In this document: in pieces, positions 52,320 to 60,098 of the stretch
Layout of the letters: the number at the start of each line of letters is the position of its first letter
Numbering within the stretch: the first letter of the stretch is position 1
From: Treponema sp.
GTDB lineage: Bacteria > Spirochaetota > Spirochaetia > Treponematales > Treponemataceae
NCBI GenBank assembly: GCA_024402695.1
Contig: JAKSTG010000002.1
Coordinates: 62,001-126,000, forward strand
Length of the DNA: 64,000 nt
Direction of reading: 5' to 3'
The notes under the pieces: model-generated
The model's input: the letters and a program-made list of their open reading frames with translations, nothing else
Told to the model about the DNA's origin: nothing
The model's database searches: none
Translations under genes and position numbers: made by a program

Positions 52320-53297
52320 TTAGCCTAAGTTATTTGAAACGATACCTGCGAGAAAATCATCTGTATCATCATTAACATGAAACAGTTCATCTACAACTGG
52401 TCCGTTTAATCCTTTTTTAAGGTGCACTATAAGTGCGATTACTTCTGATAAGTGATTTGCCATATCAATATCTTCAGTTCCTATCATACTTTTAATTCTA
52501 AGCAAAGTTGATGTTCCATCAGTTGCGTGCATAGTAGTGCAATTACCACTATGAGTTCTCCAGGCATCCAGTAAAGCTCGCATTACAATTCCTGTCCGAA
52601 CTTCGCCAAAGATAATTCTGTCTGGTGATAAACGCATAGCAGCTTCAACCGCAAGATGAGCATCTTCTTTATATATATTGATATTACGTTTAAATATTGC
52701 ATCGCATTGAAGTTCCAATGTATCTTCAATAAGAAGAAAATTATCCTTAGGGGTAAACTCTGCCATTTTTTTAATAATTGCATTAGTCATTGTTGTTTTA
52801 CCCGACCCTGTTGTTCCAGAGATAATTATATTCCCTCTTTTCTGAATTGTATTGATTATTTCTTCATATTGAGATTCGGTCATTCTTTTTGATTCAACAT
52901 AGTTTTCTAATGAATAAATAATTTTTGAAGGTTTTCGAATTTCTAGCTCATAGCGGTTACAGTTTATTCTTGTTAGTCCTGTTATACGGGCATTATATTT
53001 TGGAATAATTCCTTCCAGGATTGGTAAATGCGAATTAAAATCTATTGTTCTTCCAAGAATTGAAGAAGTAGCTTTTAATATTCTTTCTACAATATAACTT
53101 GGAACCTGAATTCCGGTAAAAATTCGTCCTTCTCCAAATTTTGATACAACTAATTCTCCACTATCAGGGACAGAAATATCAGTAACCTTATCGTCTTCAA
53201 GAAATGGAATAAATACTTTCATATCATCACGTAAGAGGTTATCGATTTGTCTTTCAAGCCTGATCTCTTCAGGTGTTTGTGGAGTAAAATCAGCCAT
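52320..53297 (-). CDS. trbB: TrbB/VirB11 traffic ATPase
   Basis: A 325-residue secretion ATPase. The N-terminal domain (VTDISVPDSGELVVSKFGEGR) is followed by Walker A SGTTGSGKTT near residue 162, the Asp box LLIEDTLELQC, Walker B PDRIIFGEVR and the His box MHATDGTSTLLRI. It forms a hexamer at the cytoplasmic face of the channel. It lies 3 bases from the upstream ribbon-helix-helix gene. Confidence 0.93.
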   Translation of the reverse strand: MADFTPQTPEEIRLERQIDNLLRDDMKVFIPFLEDDKVTDISVPDSGELVVSKFGEGRIFTGIQVPSYIVERILKATSSILGRTIDFNSHLPILEGIIPKYNARITGLTRINCNRYELEIRKPSKIIYSLENYVESKRMTESQYEEIINTIQKRGNIIISGTTGSGKTTMTNAIIKKMAEFTPKDNFLLIEDTLELQCDAIFKRNINIYKEDAHLAVEAAMRLSPDRIIFGEVRTGIVMRALLDAWRTHSGNCTTMHATDGTSTLLRIKSMIGTEDIDMANHLSEVIALIVHLKKGLNGPVVDELFHVNDDTDDFLAGIVSNNLG

Positions 53298-53300
53298 TAT

Positions 53301-53762
53301 TTATTCCTCAATACAGTTTGCAATAAGAATATCAATAAGATTACGAACTTGAGGATTTTCTTTTTGAAACTGTTCAATAAAGCGGTCTACTGCATACTGC
53401 CCTTTCTCAAGTTGATCTTTATATATTTTCTTACTTGCATTGCTGGAGTCTGCAATTGGTTTTCCTTTGTCTTCAGGTATTCGCCAGGAATCAAAAACAC
53501 TTTGAGTAGTAGCAAAAAAATATTTTAAGTAAAAAATAAAAATAGAATGATACATTTTGTTTTCATTCATTATTTTCTTTAATGAAGAATTATTTTGCGT
53601 GATTGTTCCTAATAATTCATTCTGTATATTTAAGTCTTTTTTTAAGTATTCAATTACGGCTTTTTTTATCAAATCTGAAATTGTACAGGAATCAAGGTTT
53701 GCTCTAACTTCAAGTTCTTTGTAAAAAGTTTCATTGCACCTGAATGTAATTACTTTTGACAT
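53301..53762 (-). CDS. Ribbon-helix-helix protein between traG and trbB
   Basis: A 153-residue protein whose first 45 residues match a CopG/Arc ribbon-helix-helix fold (KVITFRCNETFYKELEVRAN, CTISDLIKKAVIEYLKK). The rest is helical and unassigned. Its place between traG and trbB is the same as the CopG-type gene of Tn4371-like elements. It may regulate the transfer operon or assist the relaxosome. Its start overlaps the traG stop by one base. Confidence 0.75.
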   Translation of the reverse strand: MSKVITFRCNETFYKELEVRANLDSCTISDLIKKAVIEYLKKDLNIQNELLGTITQNNSSLKKIMNENKMYHSIFIFYLKYFFATTQSVFDSWRIPEDKGKPIADSSNASKKIYKDQLEKGQYAVDRFIEQFQKENPQVRNLIDILIANCIEE

Positions 53763-56095
53763 TAAAACATTCCTCCTGTATCAACTTCTGAATTAAAATC
53801 ATCTTCATCTACCGATTCTTCATTAAACTCATATTCAACTGTATTATCTTCCAGTTCATCTTCGTTTTCTGGTTTTGAATTTTGTGTGACTTTTATTTCT
53901 TCCAAAGGAACACCATTTATTAAAGCGAGATCTAAAGCGAGACTATCATCAACTGAAATATCATGGAATTCTTCAAAAATTTCCTGAGCTTCGTTTGATT
54001 CATAAACCATATCATGAACCAGGTGTTCATTTTCTTCAGTCATAACAACAGCCGGTGTATTATGAAGTTCTTCCAGATTTTTCTTTGCCAAGTCTTTCTT
54101 AGCTACTTGCGAAGGAAGTCCGGCAGCATCTGCAATCATTTCATCCCAAGTTACAGGCGGTTTCATTAGTTTCTTGAAACGTGAATCCATATAATATGGA
54201 ATTTTTTTACAGATGTAAGGTGGCATCCCTCTTACAAAAATCAATGCCTGATTACTTGGTAATCGTTGGATATCTGCACCATCCATTAAAGCTCTTGAAA
54301 AATCATTATCAGAATAGTTGATATTCGAATCACTCATAAGCTTCATAGCACCACTACGTGAAGTTTTTGACTGATGGATTGTCTCATTTCCCATTCGTTT
54401 AGAAAAATATTCTGCGTCATTTACTTCACCTGGAGCATATACAATATGACAGGAACAATGGTCAAGGAACGGATGATGTGGTCCGTATCGGTCAACAATC
54501 TGGTTTAAGGACTGACAGACAATCATTACGAACACGTTATATGACCTCAAAATTCCAAGCTGGACAGCAAGAATAGAGAACACGCCTAGAATCGGAAATT
54601 CGTCCAAAAGTAGGAGTAAAGGAATCTTTAATGCAGATTTACCGTAAGAAGAATCTTCTTCAGTCAATCTCATAAGAATATTGGTTACAATCAGACGGAA
54701 AACTGAACTGATACGATTTACATCTGAGTTTGGAACACAAAGATAAAGACAAATAGGTTCAGTTGAATTGATAAAATCATCAACGGTAAAATCACAACTA
54801 CTCATATTTGTACGGATATTTGGGTCGTCAAAATCTCGTATCTTTGTTGCAATTGTTTTCCAAACAGAAGCTTTTTCTTTTGCGTTAGTCTGCATAATGT
54901 CAGAAGCGCCTTTTAGAACAAGTTTCTGTAATTCAGGGTCGTAATATTTATCACCTTCTTTAAGACCAAGCTTATCGAATTTCTTTTTGTCTCTTTCATA
55001 CATTTTTTTTGTAATGATGAAATAATGCTTGGTGTTAATCATTTCTTTTACTTGTGATTCACCAAGAGCGCCGCTTGCTTCCTGACCTTCACCTCCGGCA
55101 ATAAGTCGCTGTAATTCAGCTTCATTTCCGCCTGCAAAGAAATCACGGATTCCACCAAGATTTTTTTCAGGATAATCGGAATAGCGGATATGCATTAAGG
55201 CTGCGGTTACAAAAGATTTACCTGACTGTGTGAAGTATTCTCCATTTTCGGAACTTCCAGAACTTTCCTTAGCCGGAGCAAAAAGAATATTTGCCATCTG
55301 GTCTGAATCACGGAACGCATAAGCCAGACCTTCTCGCATTTCTTCTACAGGGTTATAGTGCATGGAATCTTCACGGGTTGGACTGAATTTTATGATTCTA
55401 CTGTAACGGCTTTTCTCTTTACTTGTAGTATTAAAGTTTTCTGATTTAGGGTCAAAAATAATCTGATGTCCGTGGAAATTCCAGATTGTAGGAATAATCA
55501 CAAATGATTTACCTTCTCCTGATGGACCAAGAAGCAAAGTGTGCATTTTTCCACTATGGCAGATAAGTCTTCCTTCCTTAATGCTTTTGAGGTGGACAGC
55601 TGAATCATGTTTGTCTACAGTAACAATTGCATCTTTTGTCTGTCCGACAACAATTCCGTATTTCTTGAAAAGACCATTTTTTTTCAGGTCTCTATTTGTT
55701 GCAAATCGTGCAGTTCCAAGATAATTACCTTCCTGTTTATTGATGTAATTAACAATCATTGTCCAAACGAAGGCAATAAAAAGAGCTGCAATACCGAAAT
55801 AAAGAAAATAACTTATTGAATGTAAATAATATGGAACAAACTGCTCATAGTAGATGTACTTGAACATTGAGAGGAAATAAAAAACCGGATTAAATAAAGG
55901 TTTTCCAAATATTAAAAGCAATGGATCTCCAACTATTCTTGGGTCATAATTCATGCTTTGGGCGAAAACCTGGGTTGATGTAAATATTCCAATTACTGCC
56001 AGTAAGATTGGTGTAGCATATCTTAAAAACTGCCATCTGAGTTTAATCTTAATCTTATCTGGTCTTTCTTTTAAATAATCTTTTGTGTTTTTAGG
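53762..56095 (-). CDS. traG: TraG/VirD4 coupling protein, with CCT in place of a start codon
   Basis: The coupling ATPase that feeds relaxase-bound DNA to the channel. The first in-frame ATG (55954) has no ribosome-binding site and cuts off a transmembrane helix. The 47 codons upstream are open and encode KIKLRWQFLRYATPILLAV then IGIFTSTQVFAQ, the typical first membrane span; CCT (56095-56093) stands 7 bases after AGGAG. Further features: second membrane span (YFGIAALFIAFVWTMIV), Walker A GPSGEGKS near residue 192, IIFDPKSENF, Walker B LLLLLDEFPILG, and an acidic C-terminal tail. Full length would be 777 residues. Confidence 0.87.
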   Translation of the reverse strand, partial: PKNTKDYLKERPDKIKIKLRWQFLRYATPILLAVIGIFTSTQVFAQSMNYDPRIVGDPLLLIFGKPLFNPVFYFLSMFKYIYYEQFVPYYLHSISYFLYFGIAALFIAFVWTMIVNYINKQEGNYLGTARFATNRDLKKNGLFKKYGIVVGQTKDAIVTVDKHDSAVHLKSIKEGRLICHSGKMHTLLLGPSGEGKSFVIIPTIWNFHGHQIIFDPKSENFNTTSKEKSRYSRIIKFSPTREDSMHYNPVEEMREGLAYAFRDSDQMANILFAPAKESSGSSENGEYFTQSGKSFVTAALMHIRYSDYPEKNLGGIRDFFAGGNEAELQRLIAGGEGQEASGALGESQVKEMINTKHYFIITKKMYERDKKKFDKLGLKEGDKYYDPELQKLVLKGASDIMQTNAKEKASVWKTIATKIRDFDDPNIRTNMSSCDFTVDDFINSTEPICLYLCVPNSDVNRISSVFRLIVTNILMRLTEEDSSYGKSALKIPLLLLLDEFPILGVFSILAVQLGILRSYNVFVMIVCQSLNQIVDRYGPHHPFLDHCSCHIVYAPGEVNDAEYFSKRMGNETIHQSKTSRSGAMKLMSDSNINYSDNDFSRALMDGADIQRLPSNQALIFVRGMPPYICKKIPYYMDSRFKKLMKPPVTWDEMIADAAGLPSQVAKKDLAKKNLEELHNTPAVVMTEENEHLVHDMVYESNEAQEIFEEFHDISVDDSLALDLALINGVPLEEIKVTQNSKPENEDELEDNTVEYEFNEESVDEDDFNSEVDTGGMF

Positions 56096-56107
56096 CTGTG
56101 TTCTCCT
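56093..56107 (-). promoter_or_regulatory. Ribosome-binding site followed by CCT (traG)
   Basis: AGGAG (minus strand 56107-56103), AACACAG, then CCTAAAAAC in the traG frame. It aligns without gaps to the Ig-repeat gene leader (ATAAGGAG, 6-7 bases, CAGCCTAAAAA). Confidence 0.7.
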
Positions 56108-56111
56108 TATG

Positions 56112-56153
56112 TTATTTATTGTTTTTTGAAATCATTTCTTCGTAAGCTTCAAC
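56112..56153 (-). pseudogene. Remnant 3' end of a gene like 60099-60824
   Basis: Reads VEAYEEMISKNNK-stop on the minus strand just before the traG leader, and is preceded by a stop codon. It aligns with the last residues of the 241-aa protein on the far side of cas12a (DAYEEIILEKNKKI-stop) and shares an exact 14-mer with it. It is best read as the end of an ancestral gene that once adjoined traG. Confidence 0.55.
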
Positions 56154-56197
56154 TTAGAACTTAATTTAAGTTTATTAACATTCATATTCTAAATCAT

Positions 56198-56410
56198 GTT
56201 TATATAAGTAGATATTCAAATTAATCATTAAAGGATTCGTGTTGTTGCGGTCTACAAAAGTAGATATTCATTATTTGTTCTAAACTAACCTACTTATGGG
56301 ATTAGCCCGTGGTCTACAAAAGTAGATATTCATTATTTGTTCTAAACTCAATCTACTGATAGAATTAGCCCGAAGTCTACAAAAGTAGATATTCATTATT
56401 TGTTCTAAAC
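56198..56410 (-). CRISPR. Mini Cas12a array: three perfect repeats, a degenerate fourth, two related spacers
   Basis: Three identical 36-nt repeats lie at 56250-56285, 56312-56347 and 56375-56410. In crRNA sense (minus strand) they begin GTTTAGAACAAATAATG and end AATATCTACTTTTGTAGAC, the Cas12a pseudoknot handle (TCTAC-TTTT-GTAGA; the usual last T is C). Spacers are 27 nt (56348-56374) and 26 nt (56286-56311). A third spacer ends in a degenerate repeat at 56198-56233 that keeps only the handle half, marking the old end of the array. The two full spacers match at 19 of 23 aligned positions. The array lies 118 bases after the cas12a stop and is read in the same direction. Confidence 0.93.
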
Positions 56411-56520
56411 CCCTAGTCTTGCATTAATCAACATATAATGTAAAACAATATATTTATTTGCAATTATTTTGCTAAATATTTGAAAAACATACAAAAATAT
56501 GACAGTAAGACCAGGGGTTT
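56407..56520 (-). promoter_or_regulatory. Leader region of the array with a 14-bp inverted repeat
   Basis: On the minus strand AAACCCCTGGTCTT (56520-56507) can pair with AAGACTAGGGGTTT (56420-56407), 13 Watson-Crick pairs and one G-U, enclosing 86 AT-rich bases. The right arm includes the first four bases of the first repeat. A weak promoter (TTGCAA, 17 bases, CATTAT) lies in the enclosed part. An ACCAGGGG/CCCCTGGT pair also flanks cas12a (56510-56517 and 60083-60090). Confidence 0.45.
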
Positions 56521-56528
56521 GCAATTTT

Positions 56529-59500
56529 TTAACTTATTCCTTTTTCATCAAGATAATTAACAAAATCACCAGTTTTAATATTCTGTACAGAATTATACTT
56601 ACCGAGATTCATACCAAGAGATATTATATACTTCATTTTCAATGCCAGATTATAAGCCGCAATTGAATCACATGATTCATTTTTATACTGCCATTCATTA
56701 TTTATAAACTGTTTTTTTTCAGAACAAATCTTAAGACAGTTTAAAATCATTTCCAAGGCAGAATTATTAATAAGACTGAAACTAAGTTCATTAATTTTTG
56801 GAATATAGTTTTCATCAAACTCAGTACAATTAATCAAAGAGAAAGCTTTTTCCAAAGATTCTGATACATCAACTTTTTCAAACTGCTTTTCTTTTTTATT
56901 GTATATATTCCAGATACCATTACAAACGAGTTTATCTTCCCCTTCAAAAAGTTCATTAAACAACTTTCTTTCGAAATAGAATTCAAATCCATCTTTTGAT
57001 TTTTTGATTGATTTAAATTTCGAAAGGTATTTTATTCTGTCTTTGAAATTATTTACTTCATAAAAATTAAAGACATTAACATAACTTTCTTCGGATATAA
57101 TTTTTGAGATATATGTAGGATTTAAGAAGAAGATCCATCCAAACTGTAAATAATTTGGTTTGTATTCATTAATATCAGGACATAGCTGATAAGGATGATA
57201 AATACTTCCATTTTCGTTTTTTTCTGCATTTTTAAATACCAGGAATGAAAGTTTTTCAATTAATTTTGACTGGAACTTCTGATAAACATTTCTTTCGATC
57301 ATTGCTCTTGAATGAACAAAATCAGCCGATAAATCTTCCATAACAAGAACAGCATTATTTTCAACCATCATAGTAGCAATTTCATGCACAATTACAGAAA
57401 GATAACCATCCTTAAGTTTTGAGATGTTTTCAATCTCCTGCCAGTTCATTCTTGAATTCATTCTTTCCTGTTCTTTTCTGGCTAATTTGTCTTTAAAATT
57501 AATTTTGTTGTAAGAAGTATCAATTGTGTTATAACTTTTTTTATTCAGAATTTTTCCGTTTTTATCAATCAAAACAGTTGTAATTAAATTGTTTTCTCCC
57601 CTATTTACGGCAAGGATATTAACATCATTATTGTTAATAGTATTGATTACATTTTCATTAAAACTCTTTACAAAGACATCTCTGGCTTTATAATTTAACA
57701 AAATTGGCAGATGGAAAGTAATATTTTCTTCTGTATATCTTCTGTCCTTTATTAAATCTCTGTCTGCTTTTTTATAAACAACTTCTCCAGAATCTATTAA
57801 TGTTTTTGCATCAGCAGATAAAGTTTTTCCAAAATTTAGATGATTATAGATACTTTTATAGACTTCACTATCTATTGATAATCCGCTTTTTGTGTTTCTG
57901 TTTACAATGTAAGAACCAGTCTTATGTGTAATGTTTTTTTCTGCAAGAGCTGGTCTGTAGAAAATCTCTGCTCCGCCACAAAGCTGAATGAAGTCATTAT
58001 CTTTATCAAATAACGCTTTAAAATATTCCGTATGAATATCTTTTCCATGAGATTTTCCAGAAAGATGCCTGTTATATACTTCAAACAAGAAAAGCTGCTC
58101 ATTTTCTACTGCATCAAAAACCTCTTTTTTATTAATACCGAGCATCTGTAATTTAAATCCACAATCAGATACATCCTTATAAAATTCTGAAATGTCATTA
58201 TACTCTGATGTTTCCTTAAACTTAAAATCAAAGACATTATAGTTTTCATAATTTTTGATTCCGTTCTTAAAATAATCAATCAATTCATGACAGAAATCAA
58301 GGTCAAAGTTTTCACCTTTTTTGTATAACCCCTTTTTATATTTTTCCAACAGTTCCTCCGAAGGATTAAAAGTTTTAATACCTTTAGCACTGAAGAAAAT
58401 ATGTGGCAGCATTTTATTTGGAGAAGGTATATATTTTATATACATCTTCTCAAAATTTGAGCCTGCATCCTGTGTAAATTTTGGTTTTGCTGTTTCTGAG
58501 TTGAAAATACCCAAATAATACTTACCTGTTTCTTTATCACAGAACATAACAGCATTGTTTGTGTATTCTTTATTAATGTCCCAGCCTGCTAGTAAAGATA
58601 CACACTCAAAATTTAATTTGATTTTTTTCTGTTCTTTAAAAGATTTTGTAACAAAATTTCTAGTCTTGTTGTAAAGGAGAACAATTTCAGAAATAAAAGA
58701 TTTATTATCATTGATAAATGCATAATATTTTTCATCTACATCTAAATCAGTATCATCTGGTAATTCAACCAATCTTAGGAGATTGTAGAAATCCAAAACC
58801 GACTGTAAATATTCTTTAATCGGTATTACCTGTTCTTTGTTCTTCTGCAAATTTGTAATTTCAGAGAAATTAATTTTGCTGTATAACTTATCGAAATCAT
58901 AAGAAAGTAAATAACCAAAATAAGATGAAATATCCCTGCTTTCTTCAACAGATGAATTATCATTTACCCACTGATAATAATAATCATTAAGTTCCTTAAA
59001 GGAATAATATTCTTTCTGTTTCTCTTCTGAATATGTCATTACTGCATTTTTGTATAATGAATAGTCCTTAGTTACAAGGTTGGAAAGAATGTTCAGTTTT
59101 TTGAAAGGTATATAAACTTTATCCAGACTTGGCATATCAAGAGTAACATATTTCTTAAAGACAGGTTCAAATAAAGAATTATATTCATGGACAGCTTTAA
59201 TTACATCAGCTGTTTCATCAAAGAAATCAACTTTGAATAAAGGTTCTTTTTCGCTGAGAATATTAAGATAGAGTTTTTTAAGTAATGGAACATTAGTTTT
59301 ATTTGCATCATTATATTCTTTTATGAGCTGATTTAAACCTTTTGCAATACAAATTTTTCCATCATATTTTCCGCTGATCAAAATATTGTATTCATTAATG
59401 TTTTTATCTGAAACAGGAAAATTTACCTCAGAAACGATTTCATTCATGACTCTAAAATCATCGTTCAGAAAAAACTCTGGATTTTTAAGAATTACATTAC

Positions 59501-60068
59501 AGTTTTTTACAAAAATATCAAAATTTTCGTTTACAATTCTAAAAGCGACAGCATTGTGTTTTTCTTCTTCAGTATATATGAATTTTCTGATGGTGTTATA
59601 ATTTGTGAAATAACTTGTGAATCCTGCGAAATCTTTAAGAAGTTTAATTTCTTCTTCACTGCTTGCAAAGCCTGGAAGGATATTTTCAAACAGTTCTTTT
59701 GAAAAAAGTTTTTTAAAAGTTTCAGTATTTTTAAAACAATTTGAAATTGTTTTTCTGTATTTTTCCTGTACAGGTTTCAAAAGAGCTTTATTCTTTTCAT
59801 TGATTGAATTATTCCAGACAGTATAAAGTTCGTTCCAGTCAATATTAACTGATTCCAGAACAGTTGATATAAAGTTTTTATGAGCTTTATCAATAAGCTT
59901 TTTTATGATTAGTGAATCATTCTCTCTTTTTATGTCACTGTTAATGATGTCATATTTATTCATTGATTCTCTTGTTTTTCCAACAGGAATCAATTTATTT
60001 ACAATTGTTTTACTTACTGAGAAACCATTAAAATTTTTACTACATGCATAATTATCTATAATTTTCAT
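56529..60068 (-). CDS. cas12a: Cas12a (Cpf1) with an inactivated RuvC nuclease, 1,179 aa
   Basis: A clear Cas12a: N-terminus FNGFSVSKTIVNKLIPVGKT as in the family's 'L-S-K-T-L-R-F-E-L-I-P-x-G-K-T'; WED/PAM region NKMLPHIFFSAKGIKTFNPSEE; crRNA-processing residues H715 (ITHKTG), R724 (VNRN, Lys in FnCas12a K852) and K774 (LIKDRRY), at the same mutual spacing as H843/K852/K869; bridge helix WQEIENISKLKDGYLSVIVHEIA. RuvC-I reads AVNRGE, with N822 (codon AAT at 57605-57603) in place of the catalytic Asp of SIDRGE. RuvC-II keeps E911 (VMEDLS); RuvC-III keeps D1134 (CDSIAAY) but loses the N-G of DANGAY. The Nuc-domain Arg of QMRNS has no counterpart (NCLKI), the SKICPVTGF-type segment is SKIISEESY, and the E911-D1134 interval is about 25-45 residues shorter than usual. 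Known family chemistry makes D-to-N here inactivating; that it still processes crRNA is inference. Confidence 0.93.
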   Translation of the reverse strand: MKIIDNYACSKNFNGFSVSKTIVNKLIPVGKTRESMNKYDIINSDIKRENDSLIIKKLIDKAHKNFISTVLESVNIDWNELYTVWNNSINEKNKALLKPVQEKYRKTISNCFKNTETFKKLFSKELFENILPGFASSEEEIKLLKDFAGFTSYFTNYNTIRKFIYTEEEKHNAVAFRIVNENFDIFVKNCNVILKNPEFFLNDDFRVMNEIVSEVNFPVSDKNINEYNILISGKYDGKICIAKGLNQLIKEYNDANKTNVPLLKKLYLNILSEKEPLFKVDFFDETADVIKAVHEYNSLFEPVFKKYVTLDMPSLDKVYIPFKKLNILSNLVTKDYSLYKNAVMTYSEEKQKEYYSFKELNDYYYQWVNDNSSVEESRDISSYFGYLLSYDFDKLYSKINFSEITNLQKNKEQVIPIKEYLQSVLDFYNLLRLVELPDDTDLDVDEKYYAFINDNKSFISEIVLLYNKTRNFVTKSFKEQKKIKLNFECVSLLAGWDINKEYTNNAVMFCDKETGKYYLGIFNSETAKPKFTQDAGSNFEKMYIKYIPSPNKMLPHIFFSAKGIKTFNPSEELLEKYKKGLYKKGENFDLDFCHELIDYFKNGIKNYENYNVFDFKFKETSEYNDISEFYKDVSDCGFKLQMLGINKKEVFDAVENEQLFLFEVYNRHLSGKSHGKDIHTEYFKALFDKDNDFIQLCGGAEIFYRPALAEKNITHKTGSYIVNRNTKSGLSIDSEVYKSIYNHLNFGKTLSADAKTLIDSGEVVYKKADRDLIKDRRYTEENITFHLPILLNYKARDVFVKSFNENVINTINNNDVNILAVNRGENNLITTVLIDKNGKILNKKSYNTIDTSYNKINFKDKLARKEQERMNSRMNWQEIENISKLKDGYLSVIVHEIATMMVENNAVLVMEDLSADFVHSRAMIERNVYQKFQSKLIEKLSFLVFKNAEKNENGSIYHPYQLCPDINEYKPNYLQFGWIFFLNPTYISKIISEESYVNVFNFYEVNNFKDRIKYLSKFKSIKKSKDGFEFYFERKLFNELFEGEDKLVCNGIWNIYNKKEKQFEKVDVSESLEKAFSLINCTEFDENYIPKINELSFSLINNSALEMILNCLKICSEKKQFINNEWQYKNESCDSIAAYNLALKMKYIISLGMNLGKYNSVQNIKTGDFVNYLDEKGIS

Positions 60069-60098
60069 AAAATACTCTTTTTCCCCTGGTTTAGGAGT

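Noticed and set aside
56286..56374. Self-targeting of the ICE or host part by the spacers
   Set aside because: Reading for CGGGCTAAT and its complement found only the array copies in this window; targets must be elsewhere.
56529..60068. Assignment as TnpB, Cas12f or another small type V protein
   Set aside because: Size, SKT..LIPVGKT start, processing-site residues and the Cas12a-type repeat handle all point to Cas12a proper.
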